The notes beneath the pieces were generated by a model. It worked only from the letters and a program-made list of their open reading frames with translations. It did not search any database and had not been told where the DNA came from. This document shows, piece by piece, positions 1 to 30,977 of a stretch of 64,000 nt of DNA. This stretch comes from Siniperca chuatsi (Eukaryota > Chordata > Actinopteri > Centrarchiformes > Sinipercidae), in assembly GCF_020085105.1 (NCBI RefSeq), contig NC_058055.1, forward strand, positions 9,765,822 through 9,829,821. The letters run 5' to 3'. The translations under genes and the position numbers were made by a program. How positions within the stretch are numbered: position 1 is the first letter of the stretch; every line of letters starts with the position of its first letter.

Positions 1-1662
1 ACTGTGATTGGTGATCACTGTGCTGACTAATTTGGGTTTGGTAGGTGCCAGTCTATGAGAAATTACAGTAGCCTATGTATAAGATTACATGATAACATTA
101 AATATAACAGGCTGCCGCTGAAAATGATTTATTATTATTTTTTTAAAATTCTGATATCTATAAATGATTGTAATAATTTCATAAATGGCAAAATATTTGT
201 TTGTGTTTGTCATTGTTAATAACACATTCTGAAAAGTTTACAAGCAATATAATTTTAATATATGGCTTATGCTGCCTTAAGTGCCGGGTCGCTAAACACC
301 GACTTATGTAGGAATGTTTGAAAAAACACGGGTAAATTTAACGGGTAAAGACAATAATAATGTGTGTCTGATGTGTCCACATAAAGCTCAATCTAGTCCT
401 TATTCCTTGTTGAAAAATATGAATCTACGAATATGAAACAATATTGATACTAAAATTGTACCAAGACACAAACTGTCTCTAGTCCATTCTCAGTGTGTAA
501 CTTAATATGGTTAATATGAAAACAGCCCTCTAGTGTCAAACTCTGCACAGCATTCTGCACAGTTAAGGTCAAACATCCAAGTGAAGTAACAATGAGGGTT
601 TATGGTATTAGCAAATACGCCCTGGAATTCTCACTTTATAGTATCAAATGATCCTTAAATTGAGTTTGTGGTGGCAACTGCAACATGGCTTTTCTTGATT
701 GCTAATAGATGTCTCTGTCAAACATTTCTGGACGTCAGGTAGAAAATGTGTTGTACATTACTGAATGTAGGCCTACAACACATGCCTGTTTGTAATTTAA
801 TCTCAACTTTCTGATGAATCCCACTAAAATTAAAATAAAATCGTATGTCCTTTTGACCCATTCATTCAGTACACTGATTTAAGTCCATAGTTGATCTGTA
901 GAAGGGTTTTAAAACTGCAGAGGCATAAAAGACAATTCATTAAATTGGCAGTGTGCTCTGAGGAGTCTGACAGACCTATATGCAGATATTACCAGGTGTA
1001 GCATCTGAATTATCTTAACAAGTGACCATATTTTTTATTTTTTTTATCAACATGCATACTTTGGATCAGTGTGGGCTGGAACGCATCTGGAAAATTATGA
1101 ACTTTTTTAAAAATGTACCTTCTTATCCAAAAGAAATATTAAACAGCATAAACAGCAATGACTGACATAGGAAACAGGCCTGTGCCCCAATAAAGCAAGT
1201 CCACAAAAATGCGAAACACACACACACACACACACACTTTGATATAAAACAAATGGAGACACAAAGCACTATATTATATAAATGAGGGGTTCGGCTATAG
1301 CCTACAGACATGGCACGTTAATAATAAAATCCGCATCTCTCTTCCACCAAATTATCTAAAAATGTTTAATTTGACCAATAAGCACCCTGCTCTTATTTCA
1401 GTGGGGGAAGGTGCCGATGTTGGACGGGTACAAAAGTCCTTTCCTGAATTCACTTTTAAACAAATCGAGCTTGAGCCTCTGACTCTGAACCTCTCAGTTT
1501 AGGAGGAGTTTGTGACTCCTGCAGCTCTCCTGCGACCTTTACCACAACGCTTCTCACAACGTGAGCGCTGGATTGAGCTGTAACACTTAGCCGACTGGGA
1601 CCCGTGGAGACTTTAGTCGTGCAAAGTTCCAGTCTCTTGGCCAAGTAAACCCTTTCTGGGAC
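1..1662 (+). promoter_or_regulatory. ar: ar upstream flank and 5' UTR (inferred)
   Basis: This stretch precedes the first coding exon of the androgen receptor and must contain its 5' UTR and probably the proximal promoter. I see no coding sequence in it. It contains a short AC microsatellite at about 1216-1237 and AT-rich sequence up to about 1380. It then becomes more mixed and GC-richer toward the start codon. A TACAAAA motif at 1429-1435 is the only TATA-like sequence I noticed near the gene, and I cannot say that it is used. The transcription start is not determined. Confidence 0.4.
1216..1237. repeat. (AC)n microsatellite
   Basis: Eleven uninterrupted AC units lie upstream of ar. They generate a spurious cysteine/valine-rich reading frame on the minus strand. 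Confidence 0.9.
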
Positions 1663-22099
<20,437 letters not shown>

Positions 22100-22773
22100 A
22101 AGGATTTTTTTAAATCAAAAAGTGACTCATCTTTGCTGCCTCCATAAACTTTAACGAAGGTACTGTTTCCCTACATCTTCAGTCTAATAGCTCTTAGCCC
22201 TGTCCTGTAAACATTATTATATTGCTCAAGTTTTTTTTTTCCTTTTAGCCATAATTGAGATAGTTTGTTCAGAACTTTTAAAGCTTTTATCTGAAGCGCT
22301 GCAAGGCATCACCTGTTGACAGCTCTGCTATTTCTGCGTGGAGAGTTTGTGTTTTCAGCTGGAGCAGAGGTGCTACTTTACATGCACAGCAAGTCTGTAA
22401 ATCCTGATTACAGCAACATAAAAGTAGCAGGGTTAAAAAATTACAAGTTTCGCATGTGACCTCCATTATACATACACTTGACAAGGTATTCATAAATACT
22501 TAAAAACAAGAGATGGCCCAAAGAGCAGATGAGTAAATAGTTGTTTCCCATCAACTTACCTACCTTCAGGTGCACCTACTAAGTTCCTGCATGTGAAATT
22601 GAGAGTGGTAAATTAGACTTGGTTGGCATTTAAGTGCTTAAGTGCCTTAAAATCAGAAATGTAGATCAGATTTGTTTTAAAAAGTCACATCATTTAACTT
22701 TATCATGTTTTTTTTTTTACTCTCTAACAAATGGGCAAAATCCTGAAATCCTGCCGTGACATTAAAGGATGTC

Positions 22774-22939
22774 GTAGAAAAGGTTTCAGTCGTAGTCATC
22801 TGGATTCATTCTCAATTGAGAATGACTTCCGGATGGGAGCCGAAACGTCTTGATTCTGAATACAGTGTCCAGATGACTACGACTGAAACCTTTTCTACGA
22901 TAGAACACTCCTGGACGAATGAGGGACTACACCGTATTT
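22774..22939. mobile_element. Small insertion with perfect 33-bp inverted repeat and 9-bp flanking duplication
   Basis: 22772-22804 and 22868-22900 are perfect 33-bp reverse complements separated by 63 bp. The loop holds a perfect 16-bp palindrome (22808-22823) and the block GGGAGCCGAAACGTCTT. The 9-mer AAGGATGTC occurs at 22765-22773 and again at 22940-22948, consistent with a target-site duplication bracketing the insertion. The outer two bases of the left arm belong to that 9-mer. It has no coding capacity. I recall similar sequence scattered in fish genomes but cannot assign a family. Confidence 0.65.
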
Positions 22940-24087
22940 AAGGATGTCATTATTCTGCGTAAAAATGCCAGCCATTACCATGACAATCAGTGTAGATATG
23001 GTAGTCAAGTATTCCAACTGTAAAACACAAACTTGATGTGTCCAGTGAACCTCAAATATTACATTTGCTGAAAAAAGTATTTGCCTGCTGTGTGAATGCA
23101 CAGTAGTTTTAGTGCTGCTAAGTGTGTGGACATATGATGTCTACATTAGAAACTAAATAGTGAAATTACAAATCAAGTACTACTGCCACTTACGAGCTTA
23201 CATGCTTCTCAACAACTATGGCAAAAATGGTCACAGTCATGAAAGAAACAACCTGAGTGTTAAACTACTACAGATTTGTTAACAGAACGAAAGATGGCTT
23301 TGAGGTATTTTATCATTTGCAATTGTCTTCACACAGTACACTGCCCTTGTTCAACTGAGCCAATGCAGTACAATGCAGACATCTCCAGAACACACGTCAT
23401 GCTCATTGTTGCTCTGCACTTAAAACCTTTTTCTTATCATGTTGGCAGCAAATGTGTAGAGCTTTTTTCTTGATGTTACAAATTTTTCTTTACTTCAACT
23501 TATAAATATGTAGTGGGTAAACTTGTTAAAGCAGATACTTAGCATGAGTGAAGCTGGTGAAAATTGGACAGTTTGTTAAGACGTTTTTATTTATTTATTT
23601 CATTTTATTTCTCCACTGCACAGCTTCAAAATGATTGATCATTAAATATTAAGATGATTTTACAATCCAACAATTTATTAATAGTAAATTATATACTTAC
23701 CAAATATATCTTGCACCAAATCTTGGTGAATGGTCCATGGAAATTTTAATTAAAAATGTAACTTTGAAGAAATTGCCACAGAAATATCAAGCAAAGGCAC
23801 GTGACAAATTACAAGCTTGACGCAAAAGATTAATTGATAAAACTATAACTAAGTCATCAGCTATAATGTACAGCGCTAAGTGCAGAGTCCACAGCTCTTC
23901 CCCCCTCTCTACCACCGTCCCTGCTAGACAACATGGTGACAGCGTCATCCTGTTAGCGGCGGGTTGCAGCAGCAGGGACTGGGAGACATGTGGAGACACA
24001 AGGAAGAAAGCATGGCACCAAATACAGGCAAATACTGAATGAGAACTTGACTCAGAGTGCCAGAGATCTTAGGTTAGGGCAGTAATG

Positions 24088-24232
24088 TTCCAACAGGACA
24101 ACAAATAGAAAATTACAGCCAACTCAAAACTGGAAGGGCTTCAGATGTAGAAAGTCCTTGACTGGCCCTGCCAAACCTCAGAGATGAAAACCAAGAAAAG
24201 AATCTGTGGAATGTCTTTGAAGATAATTGATG
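24088..24232 (+). mobile_element. Decayed Tc1/mariner transposase remnant
   Basis: The sequence reads like a mutated transposase C-terminal half. A FQQDN block is followed by a stop, then a region matching the VLEWPSQSPDLNPIEHLW layout as VLDWPCQTSEM, then GMSLKI. Several stops and substitutions are present. It is much older than the intron 4 element and of a different subfamily. Confidence 0.6.
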
Positions 24233-24368
24233 CTTGAGTAAAACTGATTAAAAGTATTAATTCATTGAGTTGAATACAATTATCAGTTTTTGTATTTTAT
24301 TTAAAAAACATAAACCAAGGTGGTGAAACATAAGTCACTTTCTAAATACAAGGTGGTTACATTAACCG

Positions 24369-24540
24369 GGTGCCCCAGTAGCTCACCTGGTAGAGCAGGC
24401 GTCCCATGTACAAGTCTGCCTTTGGCACGGGTTTGAATCCAGCCTGCGGCCTTTTGCTGCATATCATCCTCCGGCTCGCTCGACACCCCCAACGTTTCCT
24501 GTCTATCTCTGCAGCTGTTCCTATCAAATAAAAACAACAC
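24369..24540 (+). mobile_element. tRNA-derived SINE
   Basis: An RNA polymerase III A box (TAGCTCACCTGG, 24379-24390) and B box (GGTTTGAATCC, 24430-24440) stand at tRNA-like spacing. They are followed by GCGGCCTTTTGCTGCATATCATCC and an AATAAAAACAAC-type tail, the layout of a very common percomorph SINE. The tRNA head is too degenerate to fold as a functional tRNA. Confidence 0.85.
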
Positions 24541-26778
24541 CTTCACATTAACTTCTGTGGTATATTATTACTCCGTAAATTCAACACGTTCTTTTACAAG
24601 CTTGCAGATGCATGCATCATGTGTTCGTATAACTGTATGCATAATTTTTAGCAAAGCAATGCATGGACATCCATGTATCCCTCCAAGCACCTGTTTATTG
24701 TATACTGACAATGAAGTGTCATCATTGTTCAATGCATGGGGCATCTGTCAGAAGGCATGATAACATTTCAGTGCACAGTGACAAGTTGACAGTCAGTTTC
24801 ACAGTTTTTTGTAATGGATTCATTGATAAATGTAAAGCGTTTACAGTACTTACTTCATAAATGTCTTCATGTCTTCATCTTGTCTTTTTATACAATATTT
24901 GCTATGTGAAAAGGAATGGGGGAGAAAAAACGGAATCCAGTAGCCACGGACAAGTACAGGTAATCCATGAGATTTGACTCCACCACAACAGCTAATTATA
25001 GGCCTGACACTTTAATAAATGTGTCTGCTGTCATTTGAGAAACAGCAGTTCAGTGTAAGTGAAACTACACACCAGTCTAATTAAGACATGATAAGAACCC
25101 AGATTATATATTTTGCATGTACAAAAACAGACTGAAACAGCACATAATGTTTAAATTTTGATCAAATTCAAAAATTCTGAAATAGATATTGATCAAGCCT
25201 TCTTACATTTCCTGAATGCACTATATTGTAAGACTGTTGTTACACTCTTTATCCTTGATGTGATTTTTATGCTGTTTTAGCTTTATTATGCGTTACACAT
25301 GAAGGCATTAACCAGTGCCAGTGGATCATGCACCTCAATGAGCCCCTGTACATTTTTAATACTAATAACATTTAACAACAGTAGGCTACAGTGTTTGTAT
25401 TATGTCAATTGACAATGGCTGGTATGTGCCCAATGTACTGCATATTAACCTGGTTCTTTGTACATGCTACAGTAACTGTATATATTGATTAGTTTAATGT
25501 CTGTTTTGGTGTCTGAACACTTGACTTTTAAAGCCATCTCTTGTATGATTTATACCTTTTGTGACCTGTGTGTTTTTCAATATGTGTGTTTTTCAAAGGT
25601 ACAAAGCTGCATCATCTTTTAAAGGCAATTAAAATAATTCTGACTCTGAAGATGGGATAAGAGTTTGTTTGAAAGTTCAAGCAACTGTACAAGCTACAGT
25701 ATATAATGTCATCATTTTAACTCCAAATATAGATTATGTCTTCTTTGAATGAAAAAAGAGATATGCTGGGAACAACTCAGATTAAAGCCATACAGAGGCT
25801 TAACTTTTACTTCATTTTAATTGGTTGGATTCAAACTTGCTTACACTGCATGGAAGCTGGGTAAGAGGGAACATTAAACATGGAAAAGAGACATAGACAT
25901 AGATAGTCGGTAAGTATGATGCTATTAACTAAGTAATTTAAGTATCAGGTCGTACATTCCCAAAGTAAAGCAGCAGTGGAATACGTTAGCAGTAAATACA
26001 TGTTTAATTCAGCTTGCACATCCTGTAAACAGTGTGCTTACTTCAAAGAGAACACACATTCTTTTGTTCTTGTGTGTGTGCTGCCCTATTTGAGTCTTAA
26101 CACTTGACTGCATATTAATTTACTGAAGCTCAAGCTCTAATTAATTGCCATGAAATCGGCAAGGGAATTTCCACCGGTCCCTGATGTGGGCCAACCTACC
26201 ACCAAGTCCACTGCTGAGGTTGGTACAGTAGATGTTAGAAATCGGGGTACAAGTTGGTAGATTTACATGTGGAATGAAAAGGGGCCGAGGCGAGGAGACA
26301 AGGCTCTGACTGGCAGTGAAGGTTGGAATGTGGTGGGAGGAGTGGATGGCAAAATAAATACAATGTCCCACTGCAAACATGTTTTTTCAAAACAGATGGA
26401 GGTCTCACAACTATACTGAACCACTGAGTGCATAATGTTAGTAACCATATTGTTCCTCTTTTTCATTTGGCTTTTTCATTTGATGTTTTAGGTGGGAAAG
26501 CAAGTGTTTAAATTAAGAATATCTTGCTTCTTAAATTGTTTTTTTCTTGAAACAGGATATTTGGATGGCAATAAATAGAGGTCAAACCTCATGGAGCCAC
26601 ATGACTAATTATGCTCCTCAAAGGCAGCATGGTTGAGTTTTAGTAAAAATCACAGTCGTAGTCAGATGGCTCTATGAGGTTTGTTCACATATGCAACACC
26701 ACAGGGGATGGACTGGAGGGAGACACAGAGAGACATGGAAGTACAAGAAATTTACAGCATGGAAGAATATAAATTTTA

Positions 26779-27345
26779 GCTAGCAGCATGGCTCTAGGAT
26801 GGAAATGTTGGTATGTCAATGGGTCCACCACTTTGGCCCAGACTGAAATACTAAAAACTATTGAATGGATTGCTATGAAATTTTATACAGACATTCATGT
26901 TCCTCTCAGGATGAATTGTAATAACTTTGGTGACCCCCAGACTTTTCCACTAGAGCCACCAGCAGGTTGACATTTGAAGTGAAATGTCTCAACTATCGGG
27001 TGGATTGCCATGAAATTTGATACACGCTGTTCCTCAGGATGAAGTGTAATAACTTTGGTGATCCCCTGACTTTGTATCAAGTGTCATCATCAGGTTAAGA
27101 TTTAAATGTGTCTTATACTTTATTTTTGACTAAATACTTACAAAATTCCCATCAGCCTCAGCTGTACTTTGTGTTAAGTTCTAATTAGTAAATGCTAACA
27201 CACTAAACTAAGATGATGAACATGGTAAACATTATACCTGCATGATGTTGCTGATGTTGACATCGTGAGCATGTTAGCTTGCATTTTGCTCAAAGCACCC
27301 CTGTGCCAGTATACAGCCTCACAGAGCCGCTAGCATGGCTCCTAA
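26779..27345. repeat. Interspersed percomorph repeat with internal tandem units
   Basis: Two adjacent related units are visible: ATTGAATGGATTGCTATGAAATTTTATACAGACA... at about 26859-26945 and CGGGTGGATTGCCATGAAATTTGATACACG... at about 26997-27075. Each ends in AACTTTGGTGAYCCCC-like sequence. The 3' part (GAGCATGTTAGCTTGCATTTTGCTCAAAGCACC) and the GCTAGC-CATGGCTC motif at both ends match a repeat I recognise as widespread in percomorphs. Non-coding; class uncertain. Confidence 0.7.
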
Positions 27346-27399
27346 TCTTTTTTTGTGATGTTATAAAATGTCATGGCAAAGATGAAAAATAAAATTAAA

Positions 27400-27545
27400 G
27401 CTGGCACACCTCTCCAATCAAACATTCTCAGCCAACATAAAGTGGGCAACAATTCATTCTTTGCAGATGTTATATTTGGGATCCCACAGGGTTCATTGTT
27501 TGGCCTCAGCATATTCCCCTCCATTTACATGCTCCTGATTGGATG
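27400..27545 (+). mobile_element. LINE reverse-transcriptase fragment (L2-like)
   Basis: On the plus strand it reads VIFGIPQGSLFGLSIFPSIYML. This corresponds to the VPQGS-LGPLLFSIYML block of L2-group reverse transcriptases, preceded by a weak SQHKVGNNSFF region. Only about 45 residues are recognisable. Confidence 0.65.
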
Positions 27546-28208
27546 TTTTTAAACAAGTACAACAAATATGTCAGAGAAGTTTAAACTTTCACCACACTAA
27601 ATCTCTAGAAAATTATTTGCATCATTTTTTTTTAAGTGAATGATTCCAGTTTCGCACTTATGCCACCTTGTCAACAACGGTTTATATCTGTATACAAAAA
27701 AATAATAATAATAACTTAACAATCAAGCAATTTACTTTGTCACAAAAAGTGCTGGCTGTCACAGAGATTGCTACTGTTAAATGAAAACAAATGAGATGTT
27801 TGTTTTTTTTACTCCACTGATTCACCATGAATGTCATTGTCAGTGTAAAGCCAGTGGCCAGAAACATGAGTTAAACATTTTATGTTATCTCAAATCTGGC
27901 CAAACAGGTCTTAGAGAATTTTAAGTTCTTATATTTATTTCTTATTACATTAAAATGTTTCTAAAATTAAGCTGTACTGAGCTAATTTAAATTTGTACTT
28001 TCAGTTTGTACAAAAAATAATAGCTTGAATTCTTCCTGAACAAAAAGATAAGCTCACAAAACCCCAACTTTAGCATCTTTACAGGTCTTGTCGGCTTGTT
28101 TCACAAGCAAATGTGCACTTTGCACCAAGTTATATTACAGACCTGTCACATTATGGAGTGATAACTATTTTTACACATATCCATGAGTCATGTTAAGAAC
28201 TCTTCATG

Positions 28209-29371
28209 TTTATTTTCCTTTTTGAAAAAAAAAAAACATAAAACAACCAGACAACAACCAGAATTTTCAAGTTGGGTTATCAAAAACCAAAACCAAAAAT
28301 AAACAAGTGTAAAATTAACATAACCATTATAAGAACAAAACAAATAAAAACAACAGTTATTTTCACATATTGTAATGATCACTTTTGTTTCATATTAGAC
28401 ATGCTTTTTAATCCCAACAATACATTTGAGGTGTAACAAATTAAGATAAACTTCAAAGACTCTCCTGTACAACCTGGCCTACCTACATTAGGTCAGAAGT
28501 GAGGCAATGTACACTAGTAAATCAGTTTCAGTAATTCCCAATTAAACTTACACTACCATTATATTCAGTGTAAATTCAAACTACACTGACTGGAATACAG
28601 GCTGACACTTTATAGCAAAACACGTTTTTTGTAATGCCTCTTAAAAAGTGACTTATATTTTAATGACATCTTATGTCTCCACTGACATACATGATTCAGA
28701 TTTTGATTTAAATATTACTACTAATAAATACTTTTTGAATGGACCAACTGAAATAGCATCCACAGAAATAATTATTCATAGATGTAGCTTAAAATTAATT
28801 TGCTTCATGCAGTTCCTTGACAGACCATTACATGTTAACATTGAGACTATTATTTCACATTTTCATATGAATAATGATTACATTTAGTCCATTTGTATGA
28901 ATTATTATTCTTTGGGAGATCTATTTTACAATGCTAAAAACAAGCATTAAGAGTGTAGACAAGAAGACATCAAAGTAAGCTGTTATAAGCAGTTTAAGCA
29001 GTTTGTTCCCTCCATTGAAATTGGCCATTCAAACTTTTTAACACTGTAAAATGACTATTAAATATTGTAAAATTATTAAAATAGTACTGTTACTTCTTCC
29101 TAACTTTGGAACAACAATCAAACACTGAGCCAATTACTTTGGGAGCTCATTCACAAGTCAGTTTGCTACTGTGTTACCTTACAACACCATTCTTAATATT
29201 AAAAATCAAATGGAATCAAAAATATCCATTAAGTTCTATGGAGAGCCATTTCTTCAGTCTATCCGATAAGATCAAGATCCACTGAGTTCATTAGTGGTGT
29301 CTCCCTCCAGCTTGATGTGCACCCAACAGCACATGTAGAGGTCACATGATGTGGTCTGAGTCTGCTTAACA
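28209..29371 (-). other. ophn1: Probable ophn1 3' UTR
   Basis: Follows the inferred ophn1 stop on the minus strand. An AATAAA (TTTATT on plus, 28209-28214) about 1.2 kb downstream is a candidate polyadenylation signal. There is no coding signal. The stretch is AT-rich and free of the repeats that fill neighbouring sequence, which fits a transcribed 3' UTR. Confidence 0.45.
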
Positions 29372-30977
29372 TTAATTCTGAGGAAACAAAACAAACAGTC
29401 TGTCTCAAGTTCGAAACGAAACACATTCAAATACAGAAAACAAAACACCTTTCAGCTTATTACACAGGTACACTGTGACAGATTTAACAGCATAAACAAT
29501 ACTGAATAAAATTGCAGTAAATCTCACCTCTTTTTTTACATTTGTCACTGCTGATGATGGTGATGGAGAGGCCGGTGGACTAAATTAGAAGAGGAAAAAC
29601 AAAACAATTACAAATCCATTTATGGTTTCAGCTCATCCACCAGACCACCCATGATCTGCCTTAAGGCCCCTAAACACTGTGTGATAACAGCGACCTTGCA
29701 GCTTCATTGCATCTCACACTGTGTGAAATGGGTCTAATAAAGTATTGGTTGCAATCTGTGTCAGACTGTACAATATACATTTTTGTCGAACTGTAAACAG
29801 GTCAGATTGTGCAACAAATGTCTGTTCAGAAGGTGCAACTTATTCAGCTCAGGGATAACAATCACAATCTGTGCCTCTGCTGTCCAAAGGACAAATATGA
29901 GCTTTATACGTCAGCACCCACACACCCTCCCTTTTAGACAAGTTAATGTAAACTGTACGTAACATTGATAGAGGAGATTACAATAAAGGAAGAAATAAAC
30001 TCTCTTTGATAAAACTCCCACAAACTCTTCCCACTCAGGCATTCTTCATTTACAGCCTTCATCACAGGGAGGGCAGCAAGTACCTTAACTTGGACCATCC
30101 AAGCAAATCATAAAAGAGCAGATGTCTGTGTTTCCACCTCCATAATTACATCATCAGTAAGAGGAGTCTAGCCAAAATAGGAGAGGCCTAATGTAAGAAT
30201 AGAGTCAGCATGCACATATAACAACACAATGAGTGTGTGTGTGTTTGTTTCATGTTCTTATATCCCGGTGGGGACTTTAACCTGAATGCACACTAACCCA
30301 TGGGGATTTGTGTCTGAGATTGCTTTTTGAGGGTTAAGACTTGGTTTTAGGGTACAGGTTACAGTTGGGTTAAGGTGAGGGTAAGGGGCTAGGGAAAGCA
30401 TCATGTCAATGACTGTCCCCCACAGGGACAGTGAAACAAACATATGTGTATGTGAGGCTCTGAATGGGAGCAAACAAAGTAAATATAGGATTTATGGTCT
30501 GAAAAGTGACAAACAGCACTAAACATCTAAATTATCTTCAGTAGTTAAATCTTTATAAGATCATTTATTCAGAGGTCAAACTGGAGCACAGAAAAAAGAA
30601 AATGGCTTTAACATACCTGCCGACTTGCCTAGAGGCATTCTCAAAAAACTTAGTTTTAGAGGCAACACTGCAGAAAAAGAAGAAAACAGACATGCTGTTG
30701 TTGAAAAACATATGATTCATCTTATATTTGAGATTCTTCAGTCTTCACTTTATTAGACCTCTTGACCCTGTCTGCATTTGCATACCTAAGAGTATCCCGA
30801 GAAAGGTGGCGGCAGACTTTTGCACTTACTAGGACGAGGGTGTGCCCTCGCTGCAGGCTGCACTCTGTGTCTTTTGTGGAGCGGGGTATCTGGAGGGGGG
30901 CTCAGGAGGCCTGACTGGGGGTCTACAAATAGCATGTTTCTCTGTGGACTTCGTTCTGGTCAGCCCATCAGAATCTC
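29372..30977 (-). CDS. ophn1: ophn1 exons 21-24: C-terminal proline-rich end
   Basis: Exon 21 (30830-30977) encodes [20 protein letters not shown], close to human IIRPPVRPPDPPCR-ATPQK. Exon 22 (30617-30667) encodes [14 protein letters not shown], matching human VASRTRFFETASRK. Exon 23 (29528-29579) encodes a Pro/Ser stretch. The last exon adds Asn and a TAA stop at 29372-29374. Exons 21 and 22 are secure; exons 23 and 24 have correct splice sites and phase but no recognisable human counterpart. Confidence 0.75.

Larger units (their letters stand above)
22100..25655 (+). other. ar: Probable ar 3' UTR and flank
   Basis: No coding sequence follows the ar stop. An ATTAAA at about 25629, after a T-rich stretch and followed by sequence looking like a cleavage region, is a candidate polyadenylation signal and would give a 3' UTR of about 3.5 kb. 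This is a guess from composition. The region contains the 33-bp inverted-repeat insertion, a Tc1 remnant and a SINE, so an earlier end is equally possible. Confidence 0.3.
25656..28190. other. Intergenic region between convergent ar and ophn1
   Basis: No gene seen. It contains the repeat at 26779-27345 and the LINE scrap at 27400-27545. The rest is AT-rich unique-looking sequence. Confidence 0.7.

Noticed and set aside
24369-24440. Possible functional tRNA gene
   Set aside because: A and B boxes are present, but the acceptor and anticodon stems do not pair, and a SINE body follows.
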